A DNA stretch of 43,017 nucleotides from Lachnospiraceae bacterium (GTDB lineage Bacteria; Bacillota; Clostridia; Lachnospirales; Lachnospiraceae): the NCBI GenBank assembly GCA_017437965.1, contig JAFRWN010000094.1, positions 1 to 43,017 of the forward strand. Reading direction: 5' to 3'. Below the pieces are notes generated by a model that saw only the letters and a list, made by a program, of their open reading frames with translations, was not told the origin of the DNA and did not search any database. Positions 15,722 to 23,958 of this stretch are shown here, one piece after another. The position numbers and the translations under genes are program-made. How positions within the stretch are numbered: the first letter of the stretch is position 1; each line of letters begins with the position of its first letter.

Positions 15722-16423
15722 ATGCTTGAGAAGATAAATCTGGAATACAGTGGGGATATGAATGGCCGGTATATGGTTTTTGAAGCAGAGGAGGATGCTG
15801 ACTTCAGACTAAGGATGCTCTGCGAAAATGAGATACCCGGTTTTTTGCCCGCAAAAGTTTTTGATGACGGATATATGAAAAAGCTGGGTTATGATATTTC
15901 GGGTAAAATATCGTTGTCGGAAAAGCTTACGGAAAATCCTCCGGATGTTGATCTGCTGTATAATCTTCTGTCTGAAATGGAAAAGACTTTTATCAGAGGC
16001 AGGAATTATATGTTTGAGGAGGATGACTACGTTATTCACCCCGACACTGTTTTTTTCTCTGAGAGCGGTATGGAGCTGTGTTATCTGCCCGGATTTTCAA
16101 GAAATTTCAGGATGCAGCTTCTGGGTCTTTTGGAATTTTTGATGAATCTGATAGATATTAAAAACCAGGAAAATGTCGTATCCTACTATTCGACCTTTGT
16201 CTCGGCCAAGGATGAAAACTGTACTTTCAAAAGCTTACTATCCGGGCTTGAAAAGGTAAGGGCGGAATGCGCAGCCGAAAAGAGTGAAGAGAAGAAAGAA
16301 AACGCGGAACCGATTCTGCCTGTAAAGAAGCTTCGTCAAAGACCCAAGGCCACCGGTATTTTTCTCTCGCTTTTCTTTGTATCGGTTTTTACATTTGTAC
16401 TATTGTTTTTCCTGTTTTTTTAA
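15722..16423 (+). CDS. DUF6382 domain protein with C-terminal transmembrane helix
   Basis: 233 residues from ATG 15722, with GAGGTGG 6 bases upstream; the TTG at 15707 overlaps the previous stop and is less likely. The N-terminal 165 residues fit the DUF6382 pattern (NGRYMVFEAEEDADFRLRML, LGYDISGKISLSEKL, then MELCYLPGFSRNFR). In many Clostridia this domain is joined to an FHA domain and lies next to Tad genes. Here the FHA domain is missing; a charged linker (AAEKSEEKKEN) leads to a single hydrophobic helix at the very end. It closes the pilus operon and may be a regulator or assembly factor at the membrane. Function is not known. Confidence 0.75.
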   Translation: MLEKINLEYSGDMNGRYMVFEAEEDADFRLRMLCENEIPGFLPAKVFDDGYMKKLGYDISGKISLSEKLTENPPDVDLLYNLLSEMEKTFIRGRNYMFEEDDYVIHPDTVFFSESGMELCYLPGFSRNFRMQLLGLLEFLMNLIDIKNQENVVSYYSTFVSAKDENCTFKSLLSGLEKVRAECAAEKSEEKKENAEPILPVKKLRQRPKATGIFLSLFFVSVFTFVLLFFLFF

Positions 16424-16461
16424 GCAGTTTTAATGAAAATTTTTCTGCGTGAAAATTTTAC

Positions 16462-16489
16462 TTGAAAATCCTGTTTTAATGATTATAAT
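16462..16489 (+). promoter_or_regulatory. Predicted promoter of the SulP transporter gene
   Basis: TTGAAA (16462-16467), 16-base spacer, TATAAT (16484-16489), 60 bases before the ATG. No hairpin plus T run could be found between the tad operon end (16423) and this promoter. Confidence 0.6.
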
Positions 16490-16548
16490 TATCTTGTTGA
16501 CCAAACAGTACATAACGTGTTGAACTAATATTTCAAGGAAGATGATCA

Positions 16549-18219
16549 ATGAAACAGGACAAGTTAAAACCGATGCTTTTCAGCGTCATAAAAACCTATG
16601 ACGCAAAGAAATTACTGACTGATGTTATTTCCGGTGTAATTGTTGCGATAATCGCGCTTCCCCTGTCAATCGCCCTTGCGCTTGCTTCGGGCGTAGGACC
16701 TGAGGAGGGTATCTATACCGCTATAATTGCCGGCTTTATCATTTCATTCCTCGGCGGAAGCCGTGTGCAGATTGCAGGCCCTACTGCAGCCTTTGCCACG
16801 ATAGTTGCGGGCATTGTAGCGAATAAGGGAATGGAAGGGCTGATGCTTGCCACGATAATGGCAGGAATCATGCTGATACTCATGGGTCTTTTCAGACTTG
16901 GTTCCCTGATAAAATATATTCCTTTTACGATCACTACGGGATTTACTGCCGGTATTGCAGTAACGATAGTGATAGGTCAGATCAAGGATTTCCTCGGCAT
17001 GAGCTTTCCTGCCGGAACCAAGACCATCGAGACGGCCGAAAAGGTTGAAGCACTTCTTAAGAACACAAAAACCTTCAACTACCAGGCACTTCTTGTCGGA
17101 CTTGCCTGCCTTGCAGTTCTTATCATCTGGCCCTACATCAGCGAAAAGATCCCGGGCTCACTCATTGCAGTTTTTGTGGGAACCGGACTTGTTGAGGGAC
17201 TAAACCTTAACGTAAACAGGATAGGAGATCTCTATAAGATCAGCAACAGCCTGCCGAAGTTTCACGGACTGTCAATCAGTTTTTCAAAGGTTGCCGAGCT
17301 TGCGCCGGATGCCTTTACAATAGCAATACTTGCTGCGATCGAGTCATTGCTTTCCTGCGTTGTTGCGGACAGTATGATCAATTCACACCATCGTTCAAAC
17401 ATGGAGCTGATCGCCCAGGGTGCCGGCAACATCGGTTCGGCATTCTTCGGAGGAATTCCAGCAACCGGTGCGATTGCAAGAACCGCAGCCAACATCAAAA
17501 ACGGCGGAAAAACTCCCATTGCCGGAATGGTACATTCGCTTGTGCTTGTTCTTGTGCTCGTTTTCCTTATGCCCTACGCAGCGCTGATTCCGATGCCTAC
17601 TATCGCAGCGATACTCTTTATGGTGGCTTACAATATGTGTCAGTGGAGAACCTTCGTGCAGCTTGTAAAGACCGCGCCGAAGAGCGATATTCTGGTATTG
17701 GTTGTCACATTTATATTTACTGTTGTATTTGACCTTGTTGTTGCAATCGAGGTTGGTATGCTGATGGCCTGCCTGCTCTTCATGAAGCGGATGAGCGACG
17801 AGTCGGCGATCAAGGCTTGGAAATACTATGATCCGGATGAGGATCCCGACGGTATCGAACTGATGAAGGTTGCCCAGCAGGTACGTGTCTATGAAATCAC
17901 GGGACCGATGTTCTTCGGTGATGCGGATCGTCTTGCAGGCATAAACTTCAAGGATTTCACAAAGGTAATGGTACTCAGAATGAGAGCGGTGCCGGCACTT
18001 GATATTTCGGCGATGAGGGCACTTGAGCAGCTGTATGCACGTTGCAAGGAAAGAAACATCAAGCTTGTACTGTCGCATGTGAACGAGCAGCCCTATAAGA
18101 CCATGGAAAAATGCGGCTTTGTTGAAAAGGTCGGTAAAGAGAACTTCAGGGCGACCATTCAGGATGCACTGAGCTGGGCTGAGAAGATAAGTACAGAGGA
18201 TACAAAAAAAGAGGCTTAG
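16549..18219 (+). CDS. SulP-family anion transporter with STAS domain
   Basis: 556 residues, normal for bacterial SulP proteins; ATG 16549 with AAGGAAG upstream. The transmembrane part (about 20-420) opens with DVISGVIVAIIALPLSIALALASGVGPEEGIYTAI split by known SulP features, GSRVQIAGPTAAFATIVAGI, and the later GGIPATGAIARTAANIKNGGKTP. A C-terminal STAS domain (about 445-545) includes PMFFGDADRL and VPALDISAMRALEQL with the phosphorylatable Ser region. Likely substrates are sulfate, bicarbonate or a dicarboxylate; the sequence does not decide. It is a single-gene unit whose stop codon lies in the loop of its own terminator. Confidence 0.92.
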   Translation: MKQDKLKPMLFSVIKTYDAKKLLTDVISGVIVAIIALPLSIALALASGVGPEEGIYTAIIAGFIISFLGGSRVQIAGPTAAFATIVAGIVANKGMEGLMLATIMAGIMLILMGLFRLGSLIKYIPFTITTGFTAGIAVTIVIGQIKDFLGMSFPAGTKTIETAEKVEALLKNTKTFNYQALLVGLACLAVLIIWPYISEKIPGSLIAVFVGTGLVEGLNLNVNRIGDLYKISNSLPKFHGLSISFSKVAELAPDAFTIAILAAIESLLSCVVADSMINSHHRSNMELIAQGAGNIGSAFFGGIPATGAIARTAANIKNGGKTPIAGMVHSLVLVLVLVFLMPYAALIPMPTIAAILFMVAYNMCQWRTFVQLVKTAPKSDILVLVVTFIFTVVFDLVVAIEVGMLMACLLFMKRMSDESAIKAWKYYDPDEDPDGIELMKVAQQVRVYEITGPMFFGDADRLAGINFKDFTKVMVLRMRAVPALDISAMRALEQLYARCKERNIKLVLSHVNEQPYKTMEKCGFVEKVGKENFRATIQDALSWAEKISTEDTKKEA

Positions 18220-18232
18220 AGCCTCTTTTTTA
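18204..18232. terminator. Bidirectional terminator holding the stop codons of both convergent genes
   Basis: AAAAAGAGGC (18206-18215) pairs with GCCTCTTTTT (18221-18230), with A and T runs on both sides, so it works in either direction. The SulP stop TAG (18217-18219) is in the loop and the minus-strand stop (18230-18232) is at the other end. Confidence 0.88.
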
Positions 18233-20446
18233 TTTCTTCATTCCGCTGGCAATTTCCATTGCCTTCTTTTTCATTATTTTGTTTTCCTCGGCAATCCGCG
18301 TGTCAGTAAGCTTGTTCTGCATTTTGATTTCTTTTTCGGTACTGGGACCTCTGCGGATGGCCTCATAATCATTTACGATATTAAGCAGGCTCTTTGCAAA
18401 GTCGATCCTGCTCTGCTCGTATTTGTTTTTGCCTTCGAGGGTTTCTGTGGTGGCAGCCCGCCTTTCGCGCATCTTTTTACCGAGATAGGTGGTTATTGTT
18501 TGCTTAAGGTTGTCAAAGCCCAGATCAAGAGTTTCTAAGACTTCTTTCGGAACGTTGTCTCCTGTAAGAAGATTTTTGGATTTAAAGCCCGGTATCTTTT
18601 TCACCGAATCCGGCAGATCCTTTACTATCTTTGCGGCGTCAAGCATATAGGTGAATTCGTTGCTCCTTCGGCCGAATTTATCAATGTCGCTGAGCCTGAA
18701 CCCTTTTATTTTGTTGTTAAGAAGGCCATCCACCTTTTCTGCCGCATCAATCAGTCCGCCTACCGTAAACCGTCTTTCTAAGGTACTTACCTTCGGTAGT
18801 GTCGGAGTTTTTTCGGTATAAGGAACAAAGGTCGGATTATCCATTCTTCGCTCACGGGCTACATCCTGCACATCCTTCAGAATCTGACTGAAAATATTGT
18901 GTTCGCCTTTTTCGGGGGCGCTGTTACTATCGTCGATGCCATAGCATTTGTCGTTTTTTATTACCCGGATTTTCTTTTTTGCGATTGCATCCTTCAGCTG
19001 CTTCAGTCTTTTACATGCTGCATCTATTTCTTCATCTTCAAGGCCGTTTCCCCTGAGTGCAAATTTAAGCATGGAGGGAGTCAGGCTTTTTAATTTCGAA
19101 GCCATGTCCGCAGAGATAAACCTCATCGATTTGATCTGGTCCTCTCTGAGCAGGTTTCTGGCGAAGGAACTGTCATTGTCTATGCCCTGTACACCCACAA
19201 AGTTGCCATCCTTGTCAACCTGATACATTACGTTTCCGGAATGGCGGTCAACATTAAGGCAGAGGGCGTCAAGTACCTGCAGGTCGACAAGCGATTTCAT
19301 GAAACTGTTTCTTGCTTTTTCATTGCTGACTAAAGGTGAATTGCTTATATGTTTGTAAAGATCAGGATTGTTTATGAGGTCAATACCTTTGCCGAATTCC
19401 ATAAAGGTTCCCTCGACAACGTTTCCGTTCTCGTCAACATATTTCATGTTTTCGGATTTTGCAAGAAGATGCGGTACATCCAGAAGCCTTGCGACAGCGC
19501 TCATGGCACTGTTACGGTTGTCAAGTCTGCTGCCATCGGGAAGCTCAAGATGATGTCCGTTGATCTCGGCACCGGGACTATCAAGCAGCGTATCCACTGC
19601 ACTTTTGAGGGTAGACATTGCTTTGCCGGAAATCTGGTTGGTGTCAACACCCCAGTTCCTCATCAGTCTTTTCATATCATCGGACTTGACGGTAGCTCTT
19701 TTTTTAACATCCCTGAGCATACGAAGCTCATGAAGAAAAGCCCCGAGCACATAATCATGGGAAATCTTGTCGGTGACTACTTTATAGTCATGCTTTTTGT
19801 ATTTGGAAGCAATCATTCCGTTTTTCATTGTCGCGAGCATTTTGTCAAGCTCTGCGGCACCTGCGGCATTGCACTCACCTTTGGCTTTTTCTAAGGCTTT
19901 GTCAAAAGTATCCTTGAACTGTACACGGGAAGCTTTGGTGAAAACGCCGGTCTTTCCGCGTCCTTTATTATCATAGATGGTCATCGGGATACGTGACGAC
20001 TGCTGGTTCCCGAGGGTCTTTATATATTTTCCCTTCAGGTCGATGGTAGTGGATTTTGATTCTGTCTGGATTTCTTTGAGAGTTTTCTTTGAAGCAGGAT
20101 TATAATCCTTGATACCTTTGAAGTTTTTGGCAAGGATATCCTGGAGCTTATCTATCATTTCATAGACAGGTGTTTTTTTCTCGTTTTTCTTGTCTCTGCC
20201 ATAGGCAAGGAAAGCTTCCCCTGCCTTTGCGGCTTTTATCAGATCATTAAGAAAATCCTTCTTCCCGTTTTCATCAAGCGTGGGCAGGTCGCCCTTTTCG
20301 TCTTCTGTATAATAGGAATCCATTTTCCTGTTGAGATCTCTGAGCGAAGTAATATATTCCTTATATAGATTCTGCTCTTCTTCGTCAGCAGGAAAAACGC
20401 TTTTTGACAGTTTTTCGAGATATTCCTTGAATTTTTTGCCTGCCAT
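18230..20446 (-). CDS. Kinase-like protein of unknown function (NVDRHxGN and IDND motifs)
   Basis: 738 residues, Lys-rich, with no signal peptide or membrane segment. The core looks like a protein- or lipid-kinase-type fold of the HipA/PI-kinase-like kind. A strand pair around IPMTIYDNKGRGKTGVFTKA has a possible ATP lysine (K171), GTFMEFGKG (346-354) resembles a hinge, NVDRHSGN (398-405) matches the catalytic loop D-R-H-x-x-N, and GIDNDSSF (421-428) takes the metal-binding DFG place. The first 140 and last 230 residues are helical and charged. The start ATG has GGGGG 7-8 bases upstream. No promoter is visible in the 83 bases after carB, which hold the carB terminator, so transcription may begin inside carB. 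I do not recognise a named family; substrate unknown. Confidence 0.65.
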   Translation of the reverse strand: MAGKKFKEYLEKLSKSVFPADEEEQNLYKEYITSLRDLNRKMDSYYTEDEKGDLPTLDENGKKDFLNDLIKAAKAGEAFLAYGRDKKNEKKTPVYEMIDKLQDILAKNFKGIKDYNPASKKTLKEIQTESKSTTIDLKGKYIKTLGNQQSSRIPMTIYDNKGRGKTGVFTKASRVQFKDTFDKALEKAKGECNAAGAAELDKMLATMKNGMIASKYKKHDYKVVTDKISHDYVLGAFLHELRMLRDVKKRATVKSDDMKRLMRNWGVDTNQISGKAMSTLKSAVDTLLDSPGAEINGHHLELPDGSRLDNRNSAMSAVARLLDVPHLLAKSENMKYVDENGNVVEGTFMEFGKGIDLINNPDLYKHISNSPLVSNEKARNSFMKSLVDLQVLDALCLNVDRHSGNVMYQVDKDGNFVGVQGIDNDSSFARNLLREDQIKSMRFISADMASKLKSLTPSMLKFALRGNGLEDEEIDAACKRLKQLKDAIAKKKIRVIKNDKCYGIDDSNSAPEKGEHNIFSQILKDVQDVARERRMDNPTFVPYTEKTPTLPKVSTLERRFTVGGLIDAAEKVDGLLNNKIKGFRLSDIDKFGRRSNEFTYMLDAAKIVKDLPDSVKKIPGFKSKNLLTGDNVPKEVLETLDLGFDNLKQTITTYLGKKMRERRAATTETLEGKNKYEQSRIDFAKSLLNIVNDYEAIRRGPSTEKEIKMQNKLTDTRIAEENKIMKKKAMEIASGMKK

Positions 20447-20473
20447 TATGATACCCCCATGAGTTCAATTATT

Positions 20474-20504
20474 AAAAAACTGCCGCAGTTGCTACGGCAG
20501 TTTT
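20474..20504 (-). terminator. carB: Terminator of carB
   Basis: On the minus strand AAAACTGCCG (20504-20495) pairs with CGGCAGTTTT (20485-20476) over a 9-base loop and runs into six T residues. It separates carB from the kinase-like gene. Confidence 0.82.
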
Positions 20505-20529
20505 AAAGTTGTTGGTGTTTTAAAGCAAG

Positions 20530-23500
20530 TTACTTTATCATTTCATGCCATTCCTGCAGGCTGTGAACGTAAGCGCTCTGCTTTCTCAGTACATGGCCGA
20601 TACCTTCTGCAGCAGCCTTAGCTGCGGCCATAGTTGTGATATAAGGTATCTTTGCCTTGATGGCACCCTTTCTGAGATATGAATCATCATAAGCACTGTC
20701 CTTACCTGCCGGTGAATTGACGATCAGGTCAATCTTTCCGTTTTCAATCAGGTCGAGGATGTTAGGACGTCCCTCATAGAGCTTCTTGACCTTCTCAGCA
20801 GGAATTCCTGCATTTGCGATGAGTTCATAGGTGGTTCCGGTTGCAAGAATCTTGAAGCCGATCTCGTTGAAGGCCTTTGCAAGCTCAACAACCTCGGGTT
20901 TATCCTGCTTGTTTACGGAGATCAGCACGGTTCCGTTAAGCGGAAGAGTAGCCTTTGCGCCTTCCTCAGCCTTGAAGAATGCACCGCCGACCGAACGGGA
21001 GATTCCGAGAACCTCACCAGTCGAACGCATCTCGGGTCCGAGAAGAGGGTCAACTTCGGGGAACATATTGAACGGGAAGACTGCTTCCTTTACGCCGTAG
21101 TAAGGAATGTTTCTTTCACCGAGTGTAGGAACCGGTGAAGGTCTTCCTGTAAGCTCGCCTGTGATGATATCGGTTGCAAGAGGTACCATTCTGATACCGC
21201 AGACCTTTGATACCAAAGGCACTGTACGGCTAGCTCTCGGGTTTGCCTCAAGCACGAATACCCTGCCGTCCTCGATTGCGTACTGCATATTCATCAGGCC
21301 TACAACGTGCATTTCCTCTGCAATCTTTCTTGTATATTCCTTGATGGTCTCGAGATTTTCGGGACTGATATGCTTTGAAGGAATGATGCATGCAGAATCT
21401 CCGGAGTGGATTCCTGCAAGCTCGATATGCTCCATAACAGCGGGAACATAGGCATGCTTTCCGTCTGCGATAGCATCTGCCTCGCACTCAAGTGCATGGT
21501 GAAGGAAGCGGTCGATAAGTATCGGTCTGTCGGGTGTTACGCCGACTGCCGCCTGCATATATCCGGTCATGGACTCGTCATCATATACGACCTCCATGCC
21601 GCGTCCTCCGAGAACGTAGGAAGGACGAACCATTACGGGATAGCCGATACCGTTTGCAATCTTGATTGCCTCTTCAACGGTCGTAGCCATTCCTGACTCG
21701 GGCATCGGAATGCCGAGTTTGTCCATCATTGCCCTGAACTGGTCACGGTCTTCTGCAAGATCGATGACTGCGGGGCTGGTTCCGAGTATCTTTACGCCGT
21801 TTCTCTCAAGATCTGCGGCGAGATTAAGCGGTGTCTGTCCGCCGAACTGTGCGATAACGCCGACGGGCTTTTCTTTTCTGTAGATTGCAAGTACATCCTC
21901 GAGGGTAAGGGGCTCGAAGTAGAGCTTGTCAGAGGTATCATAGTCGGTAGATACTGTCTCGGGGTTGCAGTTTACGATGATGGTTTCGAAGCCGAGCTTC
22001 TTGAGTGACTGTGCGGCATGAACGCAGCAGTAGTCGAACTCGATACCCTGGCCGATACGGTTCGGGCCGCCGCCGAGTATCATGATCTTCGGCTTGTCGC
22101 TGTTTGTGGGGTTCTTGTCCACATCACAGTAGGTTGAATAGAAGTAAGCTGCATCCTGGGTTCCGGAAACATGTACACCCTGCCAGTTTTCGCTGCAGCC
22201 GGCTGCTTCTCTTGTATTTCTGATGTCATCTTCTTTAACTGAAAGGATTTCGGAAAGATATTTATCCGAGAAACCGTCTTTCTTTGCCTGGATAAGTTTG
22301 TCAACCGGAGGAACGCTGCCCTTGTAGTTCTTTACAAGATCTTCTTCCTCGTCAACCAGTTCCTTCATCTGCTCAAGGAACCACTTCTTTACTGAGGTAA
22401 GCTCATGGATCTCATCAATGGTAGCACCCTTACGAAGTGCCTCATACATGATGAAGTGACGCTCGGATGTGGGGATCACAAGCTTCTTAAGGAGCTCATC
22501 CTTGGTAAGATCATAGAAATTCTTTACATGTCCGAGACCGTAACGTCCTTTTTCAAGTGAACGTACTGCCTTCTGGAAAGCTTCTTTATAGTTCTTGCCG
22601 ATGCTCATTACTTCGCCTACGGCTCTCATCTGGGTACCGAGGTGATCCTCAACGCCCTTGAACTTTTCGAATGCCCAGCGTGCGAATTTAACAACGACAT
22701 AGTCGCCGTCGGGCTTATATTTATCAAGTGTACCATACTTTCCGCAAGGGATATCCTTGAGTGTAAGGCCTGCGGCAAGCTTTGCGGAAACAAGTGCGAT
22801 CGGGAAGCCTGTTGCCTTTGAAGCAAGGGCTGAAGAACGTGAGGTTCTGGGGTTAATCTCGATAACGATGATACGGTCGGTCTTCGGATCATGTGCGAAC
22901 TGTACGTTGGTTCCGCCGATAACCTGTATGGATTCAACAATCTTATATGCCTGCTCCTGAAGTCTCTTCTGGACATCCTCGGAGATTGTAAGCATAGGTG
23001 CGGTACAGAAGGAATCGCCTGTATGAACGCCCATCGGGTCAACGTTTTCGATGAAGCAGACAGTGATCATGTTGCCTTCCTTATCACGTACAACCTCAAG
23101 CTCAAGCTCCTCCCAGCCGATAACGCACTCTTCAACGAGTACCTGGCCAACGAGCGAAGCCTGAAGGCCTCTTGCACAGACTGTCTTCAATTCTTCTTTG
23201 TTGTAAACGAGACCGCCGCCGGCACCGCCCATGGTATATGCGGGACGGAGAACTACGGGATAGCCGAGCTTGTCTGCGATTTCAAGAGCCTGCTCAACCG
23301 AGTAGGAAACCTCGGAACGTGCCATCTCGATACCAAGTTTGTTCATTGCGTTCTTGAACTCGATACGGTCCTCACCACGTTCGATAGCATCGGGCTTTAC
23401 GCCGATTACCTGAACGTTGTATTTATCAAGTATGCCTTCCTTGTAAAGTTCGGCACAAAGATTAAGCCCCGACTGACCACCCAGATTAGGAAGCAGCGCA

Positions 23501-23751
23501 TCAGGTCTTTCCTTAGCGATAATCTGCTCAAGACGGGTCACGTTCAGGGGCTCAATATAAGTAACATCTGCCATCTCCGGATCGGTCATTATGGTAGCCG
23601 GATTGGAATTAACAAGAACTATTTCATAACCGAGACTGCGAAGCGCCTTGCACGCCTGAGTTCCGGAATAGTCAAATTCACAGGCCTGGCCGATGATGAT
23701 GGGGCCGGAACCTATGATCAGAATCTTATGGATATCGGTTCTCTGTGACAT
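20530..23751 (-). CDS. carB: Carbamoyl-phosphate synthase large subunit
   Basis: 1073 residues, full length. It makes carbamoyl phosphate from bicarbonate, ammonia from the small subunit, and two ATP, feeding pyrimidine and arginine synthesis. Two homologous ATP-grasp halves are visible: the first opens with KILIIGSGPIIIGQACEFDYSG and the second with KIMILGGGPNRIGQGIEFDY. Each carries an NPRTSRSSALASKATG or NPRASRTVPLVSKVCG block. A C-terminal MGS-like allosteric domain occupies about the last 140 residues. The start is ATG 23751 with GGAGGG about 9 bases upstream; the longer frame from 23811 lacks a site. carA is not beside it, which is unusual because carAB are often cotranscribed. Its own promoter and terminator are visible. 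Confidence 0.97.
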   Translation of the reverse strand: MSQRTDIHKILIIGSGPIIIGQACEFDYSGTQACKALRSLGYEIVLVNSNPATIMTDPEMADVTYIEPLNVTRLEQIIAKERPDALLPNLGGQSGLNLCAELYKEGILDKYNVQVIGVKPDAIERGEDRIEFKNAMNKLGIEMARSEVSYSVEQALEIADKLGYPVVLRPAYTMGGAGGGLVYNKEELKTVCARGLQASLVGQVLVEECVIGWEELELEVVRDKEGNMITVCFIENVDPMGVHTGDSFCTAPMLTISEDVQKRLQEQAYKIVESIQVIGGTNVQFAHDPKTDRIIVIEINPRTSRSSALASKATGFPIALVSAKLAAGLTLKDIPCGKYGTLDKYKPDGDYVVVKFARWAFEKFKGVEDHLGTQMRAVGEVMSIGKNYKEAFQKAVRSLEKGRYGLGHVKNFYDLTKDELLKKLVIPTSERHFIMYEALRKGATIDEIHELTSVKKWFLEQMKELVDEEEDLVKNYKGSVPPVDKLIQAKKDGFSDKYLSEILSVKEDDIRNTREAAGCSENWQGVHVSGTQDAAYFYSTYCDVDKNPTNSDKPKIMILGGGPNRIGQGIEFDYCCVHAAQSLKKLGFETIIVNCNPETVSTDYDTSDKLYFEPLTLEDVLAIYRKEKPVGVIAQFGGQTPLNLAADLERNGVKILGTSPAVIDLAEDRDQFRAMMDKLGIPMPESGMATTVEEAIKIANGIGYPVMVRPSYVLGGRGMEVVYDDESMTGYMQAAVGVTPDRPILIDRFLHHALECEADAIADGKHAYVPAVMEHIELAGIHSGDSACIIPSKHISPENLETIKEYTRKIAEEMHVVGLMNMQYAIEDGRVFVLEANPRASRTVPLVSKVCGIRMVPLATDIITGELTGRPSPVPTLGERNIPYYGVKEAVFPFNMFPEVDPLLGPEMRSTGEVLGISRSVGGAFFKAEEGAKATLPLNGTVLISVNKQDKPEVVELAKAFNEIGFKILATGTTYELIANAGIPAEKVKKLYEGRPNILDLIENGKIDLIVNSPAGKDSAYDDSYLRKGAIKAKIPYITTMAAAKAAAEGIGHVLRKQSAYVHSLQEWHEMIK

Positions 23752-23782
23752 ATTTATTACCCTCCAATTTTTATTCCATAAT

Positions 23783-23811
23783 ATTATGCAATAAAAGGCA
23801 AAAAATTTCAA
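23783..23811 (-). promoter_or_regulatory. carB: Predicted promoter of carB
   Basis: On the minus strand TTGAAA (23811-23806), 17-base spacer, CATAAT (23788-23783). The leader to the ATG would be only about 25 bases, so there is no room for a PyrR attenuator between this promoter and carB. Confidence 0.6.
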
Positions 23812-23866
23812 TAGGAAATTGGTGTTTTTTGAATGTTTTTTTAACTGATATCAAAAGAAAAAATGG

Positions 23867-23896
23867 TTGGCATGTATGGACATATTATGTTATAAT
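23867..23896 (+). promoter_or_regulatory. Predicted promoter of the 23959-26378 operon
   Basis: TTGGCA (23867-23872), 18-base spacer, TATAAT (23891-23896), 62 bases before the ATG. It faces away from the carB promoter 55 bases to the left. Confidence 0.6.
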
Positions 23897-23958
23897 GCTA
23901 CTTGTAGTATTATGCTTTAATGTTTGCTCAAATCTACAGGAAATAAAGGTATTGCGTT

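Noticed and set aside
16424..16461. Terminator at the end of the tad operon
   Set aside because: Only imperfect GAAAATTTT repeats are present, with no stem plus T run, so none was called.
22891..23748. Long open frame on the plus strand opposite carB
   Set aside because: It has no ribosome site and lies entirely against a full-length carB with intact motifs; it is a mirror effect of carB codon use.
23752..23811. 20-residue N-terminal extension of carB
   Set aside because: The predicted promoter lies in this stretch and the ATG at 23751 has GGAGGG upstream with the standard CarB N-terminus.
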